Below, one piece after another: positions 58,509 through 64,000 of a stretch of DNA of 64,000 nt. Both the position numbers and the translations under genes were made by a program. Position 1 is the first letter of the stretch; the number at the start of each line of letters is the position of its first letter. The notes beneath the pieces were generated by a model. It did no database searches. It was not told the origin of the DNA and was given only the letters and a program-made list of their open reading frames with translations. The DNA is from an uncultured Halobacteriovorax sp. (GTDB taxonomy: Bacteria > Bdellovibrionota > Bacteriovoracia > Bacteriovoracales > Bacteriovoracaceae), in assembly GCA_913061265.1 (NCBI GenBank), contig CAJXVS010000006.1:124001-188000 (forward strand), in the 5' to 3' direction.

Positions 58509-59381
58509 ATGTATAAGTGCATTGATTCGGGCATTGATTTCGAAAAATTTGATAATACACCCTTCAAGTTTTCTCATAAGATTTTGAATCATAAGGCCCT
58601 CTCTATTGAGAGTTTATCTAAGGCCCTACCTCGTATGCCAAAGGGTCATGTTAAGTACTCTAAAGGTTTCGATGATATTGGTGGTGATTTTGATAATGCC
58701 GAGACGACGCATAAAAATAATTTAACTTTAAAAGAAACAATTGAAAATATTAAAACCAGCAACTCTTATATTACAGTTAATAGAGCCGAAGTAGATCCTT
58801 CATTTAAAGAACTTTATGATGATTTGATTGAAGACGCTGAAAGAATGATGAAGCTAAAGGGAGTTGGGACAAAGGCCCTTGTTCCAAAGATCTTTTTATT
58901 TATTGCCTCTCCAGGGGCATTCACTCCCTTTCATTTAGACAGGCACACCACTTTTCTTTTTCAAATGAGAGGAAGCAAGCAAGTTGCCGTGTTCCCACAA
59001 TTTAACCCAAAAGTAGTAGAGCCAACTCAACGTGAATGCTATGCCGACTATGGCGGACTAGATCTGACTTGGTCTGAAGAGATGGATCAATACGCCTATA
59101 AATTTGATTTTGCCCCAGGAGAAGGAATTCATATTCCCTTTATAAGTGGGCACTATGTTAAAAATGGAACAGAAGACGTCTCAATCTCGATGTCCATTAT
59201 TTTTAGAACCAAGCAAAGCCAAACATGGTTAGATGCTATGGGCTTCAACAATAGGCTAAGAAAGCACTTTGCAAAGTTAGGCATACGTCTCAAAGCAATT
59301 GGTACAAAGGGATCCCTAGACAGGCTTAAGGCCTTTCTTTTTCCTGTGGTAGACAAATTAACAGAGCTTAGAAAGTCATAG
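58509..59381 (+). CDS. Cupin_8/JmjC-like 2-oxoglutarate oxygenase
   Basis: 290 residues from ATG 58509 (AAGGA nine bases upstream; TTG 58503 is too close). PGAFTPFHLDRHTTFLFQMRGSKQVAVF carries the HxD iron site, GEGIHIPFISGHYVKNG the distal His. It belongs to the cupin-like JmjC hydroxylases that modify proteins or small molecules with 2-oxoglutarate and oxygen. A partner substrate is not evident. It lies on its own after the sigma operon. Confidence 0.85.
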   Translation: MYKCIDSGIDFEKFDNTPFKFSHKILNHKALSIESLSKALPRMPKGHVKYSKGFDDIGGDFDNAETTHKNNLTLKETIENIKTSNSYITVNRAEVDPSFKELYDDLIEDAERMMKLKGVGTKALVPKIFLFIASPGAFTPFHLDRHTTFLFQMRGSKQVAVFPQFNPKVVEPTQRECYADYGGLDLTWSEEMDQYAYKFDFAPGEGIHIPFISGHYVKNGTEDVSISMSIIFRTKQSQTWLDAMGFNNRLRKHFAKLGIRLKAIGTKGSLDRLKAFLFPVVDKLTELRKS

Positions 59382-59404
59382 GTCATGTGGACTTAGGTTC
59401 TGGG

Positions 59405-59526
59405 GGATAAGGTGCCAGCAGACTTGTGCAGTAAGTTTTTCATCTTTTAATTTTACTATGAATTAGAATTTTAACCTAGGGGTAAGCTAGAGATAGAGTA
59501 TGGATAAGTCTGCTGGCACCTTATCC
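59405..59526. mobile_element. MITE-like inverted-repeat element, copy 1 (122 bp)
   Basis: Ends are perfect 21-bp inverted repeats: GGATAAGGTGCCAGCAGACTT (59405-59425) and its complement (59506-59526). No coding capacity. Differs from the copy at 61572-61693 by one base (G/A in CTAGRGATAG-like position). No transposase in the window; REP-associated tyrosine transposases or a full IS elsewhere may move it. No clear target duplication. Confidence 0.85.
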
Positions 59527-59535
59527 AGGTGATAA

Positions 59536-59634
59536 AAGAATCACAAAACAAATGTTCAACCTATCGATGATGACAAACCGCTTCTACCAAAACCAGAAGC
59601 TAGCTATGATAAAGTGAAAGAAAAACGACAATAA
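59536..59634 (+). pseudogene. Gene fragment next to MITE copy 1
   Basis: About 32 open codons without a start, reading KNHKTNVQPIDDDKPLLPK and then PEASYDKVKEKRQ before TAA. A similar stretch (PRPRTSCGKVKNKRW) can be read at about 62738-62790. Both look like remnants of one gene, possibly its C-terminus. It begins ten bases beyond the MITE copy 1 end. Confidence 0.35.
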
Positions 59635-59739
59635 TAAATAGCGTCAAAAACCTAAGAACCAGCTCAATTCAAATACTTATCGTGAGAATTATTAGCGAAC
59701 TATTTACCAACACAGTTTGAGTAGATCTTTCCTTATCCG

Positions 59740-60447
59740 TTATTCAAGCTCTTTAAGCGACAAATCTCTGTCTTTATCTTTCGCTTTTTTAATAAGAACT
59801 TCTTTCATTATCCCACAAAGCTTACTACTCACTCTTGTGCAATATTCATTAAGGTTTTTTTTCATTCTCTTCTTAGAGTGCTCAACCCACGCAGAGGCAG
59901 CATACCCGCAAAACTTATCCGCTCTAAGCTCAAAGCAAACCTTCTCTGCAAGGGCTGCTCGAGGTTCCCCCTTCGTTAAGCTTAAAGAGCACCTTTTCAC
60001 TCCTAGTAATTTACATTTATGCCAAGACAGCTCCGACAGATGTTTCGATGCTTTTATTCCAAAACTATCTAAACTTAGCCTAACATAGTCACCACAACCA
60101 CTTGAGCCAAGATTTCTAAAGTTTTCTCTATAATCAATCTCAATGCATGACCTTCTGTAATACTCTATTGCCTCGCCTACATTTCCTTTCTTCTCTTCTT
60201 CGTAACCTCTCTCATTACAAAGCGAATCATCTTTACCATATTTTGTAATACATTTCTTACCTTTCTTTTCGAATAGTTCTAGTTTTTCCCAGTTAATTTT
60301 TAAACCTTCAGGCGTAAGTGGCCTAACTTTTCTTTTATATAAATATCTATTTGGGTACTTTTGACTTTCATCATTTTCAGATGAGTGTAAAAAACCACAA
60401 GAAGAAAGCATTAGTATTCCTAAAGTTAGTAACTTAAAAATATTCAT
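59740..60447 (-). CDS. Cysteine-rich Sel1-like lipoprotein (paralogue A)
   Basis: 235 residues. Lipobox LSSC at 17, then YPNRYLYKRK, INWEKLELFEKKGKKC, and repeated units C-x(6-9)-C-x3-G-Y-x-E/K-x-G-x(4)-A-x2-Y-x(4)-C, the spacing of Sel1-like repeats. Clear paralogue of the gene at 62802-63515 (same order, about 14 cysteines). It may sit on the periplasmic face and bind other proteins. AGGG precedes ATG. Island gene, much more AT-rich than core genes. Confidence 0.75.
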   Translation of the reverse strand: MNIFKLLTLGILMLSSCGFLHSSENDESQKYPNRYLYKRKVRPLTPEGLKINWEKLELFEKKGKKCITKYGKDDSLCNERGYEEEKKGNVGEAIEYYRRSCIEIDYRENFRNLGSSGCGDYVRLSLDSFGIKASKHLSELSWHKCKLLGVKRCSLSLTKGEPRAALAEKVCFELRADKFCGYAASAWVEHSKKRMKKNLNEYCTRVSSKLCGIMKEVLIKKAKDKDRDLSLKELE

Positions 60448-60516
60448 ATATAATTCCCTATTATAATGTCTTATTATTCTTCACAGCCAGAAGGAGCAAA
60501 GATTTGTGAGCACATA
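60448..60516. other. Gap before the second inverted-repeat element
   Basis: Leader region of the paralogue A gene: TATAAT-like bases at about 60463 on the minus strand and AGGG before its ATG. Nothing else supported. Confidence 0.4.
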
Positions 60517-60767
60517 GGTACGCGGGTCCTTTTTGCAATTTCTATGACTTACATAATTATATCACTAAATACTTCTGCAAAAATTGATTTTTATATTTCA
60601 ATCATAAATGAGTAAGGTTCTGTTTCAGAAATATCACCTAACTGCTCTTAGAGATCTGCTTTTGATAAGTCTAATCCCCTTAGAGAAGAGAGCTTAAGAG
60701 AATGCCTAGTAAAATCACTTAGAATAAATTTATAAATACTTGAAACTGTAAAAAGGACCCGCGTACC
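60517..60767. mobile_element. Second inverted-repeat element (251 bp)
   Basis: GGTACGCGGGTCCTTTTT (60517-60534) and its perfect complement (60750-60767); similarity extends about ten more bases with three mismatches. The interior of about 195 bp is AT-rich and noncoding. The end sequence is unlike the first family. It lies five bases before a solitary end of that family, so the two are probably nested in one hot spot. Confidence 0.75.
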
Positions 60768-60771
60768 TCAC

Positions 60772-60797
60772 TGGATAAGTCTGCTGGCACCTTATCC
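60772..60797 (+). repeat. Solitary right end of the MITE-like family
   Basis: TGGATAAGTCTGCTGGCACC (60772-60791) and the following CTTATCC-type bases to 60797 are identical to the right end of the two full elements. No matching left end nearby. Confidence 0.75.
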
Positions 60798-60923
60798 ATA
60801 AAAGTGCTCAAAAAGGTGAGGTAAAATTATATCTATAACCCTTTGAAACTTACTAGGAAATTGGCACTTTTGGCCTACTCAGATTGCGAAAAAAAGGGGT
60901 TTTGGCGGCTATTAGAGGTGCTT
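60798..60923. other. No gene seen between solitary end and next ORF
   Basis: Short AT-rich stretch after the solitary MITE end. It contains no supported gene or hairpin that I can defend. Confidence 0.4.
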
Positions 60924-61385
60924 TTACCTTTTCAACTCCCGCAAGGCTCCCCCAGGCAATGTCCACAAAAACTTACTCGACTTAGTAGGCTTAACCATTC
61001 TTCCCCCACTTTCATATCCAGACTTACTACGCATTATCGCCCAATAGTAGAACTTAGACTCTCCACTTGAAGGATCAGTGCTTAAGTTTTTCCCTTCACA
61101 GCTAAACAATACGTCCCTTATAGATTCCTCCAAAACCTCTTTAACTAAATCTTCATTTTGATAATCTTCTGAGTATAAAAAAATTCTTAGTTTTTTAGCA
61201 TGTCCCTTATATTCCACTTTCACATTAGAAATACTTTTTGAATAGCGTTCTTTTATTCTAAGTTCACCATCTTTTAAGCAAGACTTATTAATTTCCATAT
61301 CCCAAAATAAATTAGGATTTATGTTGAAAGTAACGAGGGCTATAGAACCTAGTCCAATACAGCCATAGAGTATTTTTTTTATCAT
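60924..61385 (-). CDS. Hypothetical membrane-anchored or secreted protein
   Basis: 153 residues. Hydrophobic N-terminus (IKKILYGCIGLGSIALVTF) that could be an uncleaved anchor, then a mostly polar domain with two further cysteines. No homologue recognised. AGG precedes ATG. It lies between transposable-element remnants on both sides. Confidence 0.55.
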   Translation of the reverse strand: MIKKILYGCIGLGSIALVTFNINPNLFWDMEINKSCLKDGELRIKERYSKSISNVKVEYKGHAKKLRIFLYSEDYQNEDLVKEVLEESIRDVLFSCEGKNLSTDPSSGESKFYYWAIMRSKSGYESGGRMVKPTKSSKFLWTLPGGALRELKR

Positions 61386-61447
61386 TGACCTAGCTCTCTT
61401 TTTTTAAAACCTTTTTTAGGTAGTGAGTATACTATAACGAACCACTC

Positions 61448-61567
61448 TTAGTTACCCGTACAATCGGGGCTTGTAAAAACTCCAGTTTTTACGTTACCTT
61501 CAGAGTCTGTTATAACTATATTATAACTTGCTCCACCATATGCTGTCGCCTCTTGCCTTGTGGATAA
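61448..61567 (-). pseudogene. C-terminal gene fragment truncated at MITE copy 2
   Basis: About 38 codons open toward the MITE, ending TAA at 61448. The frame reads EATAYGGASYNIV, then ITDSEGNVKTGVF and TSPDCTGN. This looks like a protein C-terminus, without any start codon, and is cut by the inverted-repeat copy at 61572. Family unknown. Confidence 0.55.
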
Positions 61568-61571
61568 GGTT

Positions 61572-61693
61572 GGATAAGGTGCCAGCAGACTTGTGCAGTA
61601 AGTTTTTCATCTTTTAATTTTACTATGAATTAGAATTTTAACCTAGGGGTAAGCTAGAAATAGAGTATGGATAAGTCTGCTGGCACCTTATCC
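61572..61693. mobile_element. MITE-like inverted-repeat element, copy 2 (122 bp)
   Basis: Same ends and length as copy 1 (59405-59526) with one base difference in 122. The left flank repeats the end once more (GGATAAGGTT) and the right flank has ACCTTATCC, so an outer pair of partial ends encloses it. This may be a remnant of an earlier insertion or a slipped duplication. It interrupts a gene fragment at its left. Confidence 0.85.
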
Positions 61694-61777
61694 ACCTTAT
61701 CCAAGATAAAAGAAGTGAGGCTTCGTCGGATAATGTTAATTAAAATCGAGGTGATAAGGTTTTGAAGCTAGAGGCTC

Positions 61778-62236
61778 TTATTCTTTATCTCCAGACTCCC
61801 TTAAAATATTATATCTACTGTAGGCTTCGCAGGACATCTTACATTCACCCAAACAGCTTTTTTCGGCGAATGGCACTGATTCTAAGTACTCTTCTTTTTT
61901 TATGTAGATTTCGGCAGCTTCGCTACATGAAAAACAATGCCCTAGCTCGCATCCTTTTAAATAAAATTTAAGTTTTATTTCATCATCTTCTGAAGTTTCT
62001 CCTCCTGAATAACAACTGTTTCCATAATTCAATTCGAAACAACTATGCTTGGATAGTAAAAATGAAGCTTTAAGTTCCCCTAGTTCATATAAGGTATCTG
62101 AAGCTTGGCTACATGTCTCTCCACGTCTGGTTTCGTTACCGTCAAAGCATTTTTTTGCCATATAGTCCGCACCTTCCTTCTTCTTACCTTCTTTAATTAA
62201 TCGAAAACCAACTTTTCCACATTGATTCAAGTCCAC
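61778..62236 (-). CDS. Cysteine-rich Sel1-like protein (possibly 5'-truncated)
   Basis: 152 residues from GTG 62236, but the frame stays open for 62 codons further upstream to a TAG at 62423 without any ATG. The upstream part reads as plausible protein, ending ELKSKLEREEKHLRELRECND. Repeats C-x-x-G-x(n)-C with Gly and Ala spacing as in Sel1-like units, 12 or so cysteines. It is related to the two lipoprotein paralogues. The gene may have lost its start and signal peptide. Confidence 0.6.
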   Translation of the reverse strand: MDLNQCGKVGFRLIKEGKKKEGADYMAKKCFDGNETRRGETCSQASDTLYELGELKASFLLSKHSCFELNYGNSCYSGGETSEDDEIKLKFYLKGCELGHCFSCSEAAEIYIKKEEYLESVPFAEKSCLGECKMSCEAYSRYNILRESGDKE

Positions 62237-62422
62237 TCCATCATTGCATTCACGGAGTTCTCTTAAATGTTTCTCCTCTCTCTCGAGCTTACTTTTCAGT
62301 TCCTCAAAGTTTGAGCCTTTTCTGGATGCAATAAGCGATTTAAGATAGAAGTTACTTATAGGATAGATTAAATTTGAACTAAAAATATAAAATTTCGTCT
62401 CGCCTTTATAAAGAAACCTTTT

Positions 62423-62638
62423 CTAATCATTATTCATACTGGTTGGTAAGACACAAAAAATCAAAATCATATGTTTAGCGAAAAAAAGTACGGCCAGACT
62501 AAATGAACATAAAGAAAAAGTTCCAACAATTGACTTCGTTGGCATCTTTTTTAGTAGAAGTATTATAACTGGAATTCCAATTACTAATATCTCAATATGC
62601 ATTAAGATATAATCTAAAGTTGTAAAGTGACTATTCAT
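62423..62638 (-). CDS. Small hypothetical membrane protein
   Basis: 71 residues with two hydrophobic stretches (LVIGIPVIILLLKK and the segment GTFSLCSFSLAVLFFAKHM). It ends with TAG in the same frame as the following Sel1-like ORF, so it might be the first part of one gene split by a nonsense mutation, or an independent small gene. No homologue recognised. Confidence 0.35.
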   Translation of the reverse strand: MNSHFTTLDYILMHIEILVIGIPVIILLLKKMPTKSIVGTFSLCSFSLAVLFFAKHMILIFCVLPTSMNND

Positions 62639-62718
62639 ATTACCGTTCCAAGCTTTCTTTATTTAGATATTAAACTACGATAATAGACAGGTAAAGTGCA
62701 CTCGTTAACTAATCCGGC

Positions 62719-62732
62719 CTAGCGCCTTATCC
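62719..62732 (+). repeat. Decayed end of the MITE-like family
   Basis: CTAGCGCCTTATCC matches the family end CTGGCACCTTATCC in 12 of 14 bases. Only the terminal part remains. Confidence 0.4.
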
Positions 62733-62801
62733 TTGCCGGTCAGTACCCCAAGACCAAGAACTAGTTGCGGTAAAGTGAAAAACAAACGGTGGCACCGAGA
62801 A

Positions 62802-63515
62802 TCATTTAAAGTCTTTTTCCAAAAGTTTTATCCCTTTCTCAGAAGCTTCTCTCAGCAAACCTTTTTTTAAATAACCACAACTCTTCAGACTACTTTTTTT
62901 ACAGTACTCGTCAAAATTTTTACGAGTCCGTTCGATAGAGTAGGGAAGCCATTCATAGGCTGCAATTTCGCACCAATTAGGTGTAAATTTAAAACAAACT
63001 CTTTCTGTCAGAATTGCTTTATGCCTACCTTTTGCAAAACCTTTTCTTGAGCAAGACTTCCCCTTGGTAAGCTTGCATTTAGCCCAATACAAGTCTATTA
63101 AGTGAGTTTTTACCTGATCGCTATACTTATCGTAACCCAGCTCTATAAAGTTTTTACAAGAGGTAGATAGAGAACTCGAAAAGTTGTCATCAAATGTTAC
63201 TTCTCTGCATGAAGTTCGGAAATACTCTCTAGCTTCAAAAGTGCTTCCATTTCCCTTCTCTTCATAACCCTTATCTACGCAAGATCCGATATTTTTAAAC
63301 TTGTTCGAGCTAACTCCAAGACAATCCTTTCCCTCTGTTTCGTAAAGCCCAAGCAGGCTCCAATTAATTCTTAAGTTTGAAGGAGCAGGTTTTCGATTTT
63401 CATCTTTGTAAATATCGCGATCCGGATATTTCAACCTCTCATTTGTATCACTCACTTGAGAAGCCAATGAAATTGAAGATAAGAGAATTAAACCCAAAGT
63501 GCAAAAAATATTCAT
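62802..63515 (-). CDS. Cysteine-rich Sel1-like secreted protein (paralogue B)
   Basis: 237 residues, signal peptide (about 1-18, ending LASQ) rather than a lipobox. The following YPDRDIYKDENRKPAPSN, INWSLLGLYETEGKDC and GYEEKGNGSTFEAREYFRTSC match paralogue A (59740-60447) in order and cysteine spacing, also the late NFDEYCKKSSLKSCGYLKKGLL. GGAGAGG precedes ATG. The pair indicates a locally duplicated family with diverging sequences. Confidence 0.75.
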   Translation of the reverse strand: MNIFCTLGLILLSSISLASQVSDTNERLKYPDRDIYKDENRKPAPSNLRINWSLLGLYETEGKDCLGVSSNKFKNIGSCVDKGYEEKGNGSTFEAREYFRTSCREVTFDDNFSSSLSTSCKNFIELGYDKYSDQVKTHLIDLYWAKCKLTKGKSCSRKGFAKGRHKAILTERVCFKFTPNWCEIAAYEWLPYSIERTRKNFDEYCKKSSLKSCGYLKKGLLREASEKGIKLLEKDFK

Positions 63516-63653
63516 ATACTGCCTCTCCAGCCAAAGGTGCCATGCTCTTTTGGCGATAATTTTGAATAAGTTTTGAGCAGTACTAACCCAAAAAAAAATT
63601 ACTTAATTAAACACTAAAGAGATTTCTTTTTTTTTAGTTTTGAGGTTTTATTT

Positions 63654-63678
63654 GGACAAGCCTGCTGGCACAATATCC
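63654..63678 (+). repeat. Decayed right end of the MITE-like family
   Basis: 25 bases match the right end GGATAAGTCTGCTGGCACCT... with about four differences (GGACAAGCCTGCTGGCACAA...). No left end nearby. Confidence 0.55.
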
Positions 63679-63683
63679 ATCTA

Positions 63684-63998
63684 TCATTTAGGAAGTGGGT
63701 AATACTTCTTAGTTACACCCTTTTCCGCACAGTCTTGCTTGCTATTACAATCCCTCAGAAAGGGGTTCTTCTGAACCTTCGACCTTTCCAGCTCCTCTTG
63801 AGAAAGGTCTCTAAAGCTTCCATTTTTATTAACTATTATACTATGAGGTGCATCTATAGGGTAATATAGCGATACCAACTTCCATTCTTTTTTCCTAAGT
63901 CTAAAACTAAACCTTCCTCCCTTGCCTCGAGTACTACGATGAGAAAAGTAATCCGTCAAAGTTATTAGCTGGGCATATTTTTCGTCATACTCCCCCAT
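63684..63998 (-). CDS. Hypothetical protein, possibly cut by the right edge
   Basis: 104 residues from ATG 63998, two bases from the window edge, so an upstream extension cannot be excluded. Basic, strand-rich, with FSFRLRKKEWKLVSLYYPIDAPHS, a pattern like NTF2/lumazine-type small periplasmic domains but not diagnostic. Two cysteines near the end (RDCNSKQDCAEKG). Belongs to the island. Confidence 0.5.
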   Translation of the reverse strand: MGEYDEKYAQLITLTDYFSHRSTRGKGGRFSFRLRKKEWKLVSLYYPIDAPHSIIVNKNGSFRDLSQEELERSKVQKNPFLRDCNSKQDCAEKGVTKKYYPLPK

Positions 63999-64000
63999 AA

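Noticed and set aside
59717-60088. 123-codon plus-strand frame
   Set aside because: Antisense to the Sel1-like paralogue A, which is supported by its paralogue B.
59405-61693. CRISPR array
   Set aside because: The repeats are two inverted-repeat elements 2 kb apart, not short regularly spaced direct repeats.

Overview
The window is AT-rich bacterial DNA with dense genes on both strands, many short overlaps, and no rRNA, tRNA or CRISPR array that I can recognise. Many products carry Sec or lipoprotein signals. The mix of DUF547, DUF4360, spondin-type, HD-GYP and PilZ-like proteins, secreted metalloproteases and esterases fits a Gram-negative predatory or marine lineage such as Bacteriovoracia (Bdellovibrionota). 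That placement is an inference from family content, not from a marker gene.

Layout. 1-4663: FdhF/YdeP-like oxidoreductase (cut by the edge) with fdhD, a hemolysin III-type membrane protein, an acetyltransferase and a secreted esterase. 4664-5503: apparently intergenic, but it holds a chain of three tiny ORFs (73, 57 and 24 codons) joined by ATGA overlaps, behind four helically phased copies of a TTGCGTAAGT-type motif. The same motif flanks the uvrA promoter near 54050. 5504-15050: hydrolases, a CHAP-like secreted protein, a coupled DUF4266/DUF3570/ApbE/thioredoxin-like operon, an RRM protein, an S51 peptidase-like protein, and an ArsR regulator with a beta-lactamase-fold lipoprotein. 15054-22131: class III cyclase beside a FecR protein with a dockerin-like tail, an HTH regulator pair, and two divergent DUF4360 genes with a CACGTG double operator between them. 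22259-36561: PuuD-like membrane protein, glycosyltransferase, glycerate kinase, DUF547 lipoprotein, NupC transporter, CDP-alcohol phosphatidyltransferase, a FlgC-derived lipoprotein, MOSC, PilZ-like, two zinc proteases, transaldolase, sterol-desaturase-like hydroxylase and a histidine kinase. 36607-42338: ECF sigma/zinc anti-sigma pair divergent from arsM-DUF547-radical SAM, followed by two glycosyltransferases, a plausible organoarsenical (arsenosugar-like) locus. 42318-53914: HD-GYP, spondin protein, DUF547/beta-barrel operon, a candidate structured RNA, and large secreted proteins. 54113-59381: uvrA, then a bufferin-like (DUF2282) small protein with an ECF sigma factor and anti-sigma factor, and a cupin-like oxygenase.

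59400-64000 is an accessory island. It contains two nearly identical 122-bp inverted-repeat elements (MITE-like), a second 251-bp inverted-repeat element, solitary and decayed ends of the first family, gene fragments, and a family of cysteine-rich Sel1-like secreted proteins.

Regulation. At least ten genes lack a Shine-Dalgarno sequence and instead have a -10-like hexamer six or seven bases before the start codon, which is the arrangement expected for leaderless mRNAs. Other genes have ordinary GGAGG-type sites, so both modes seem to coexist.
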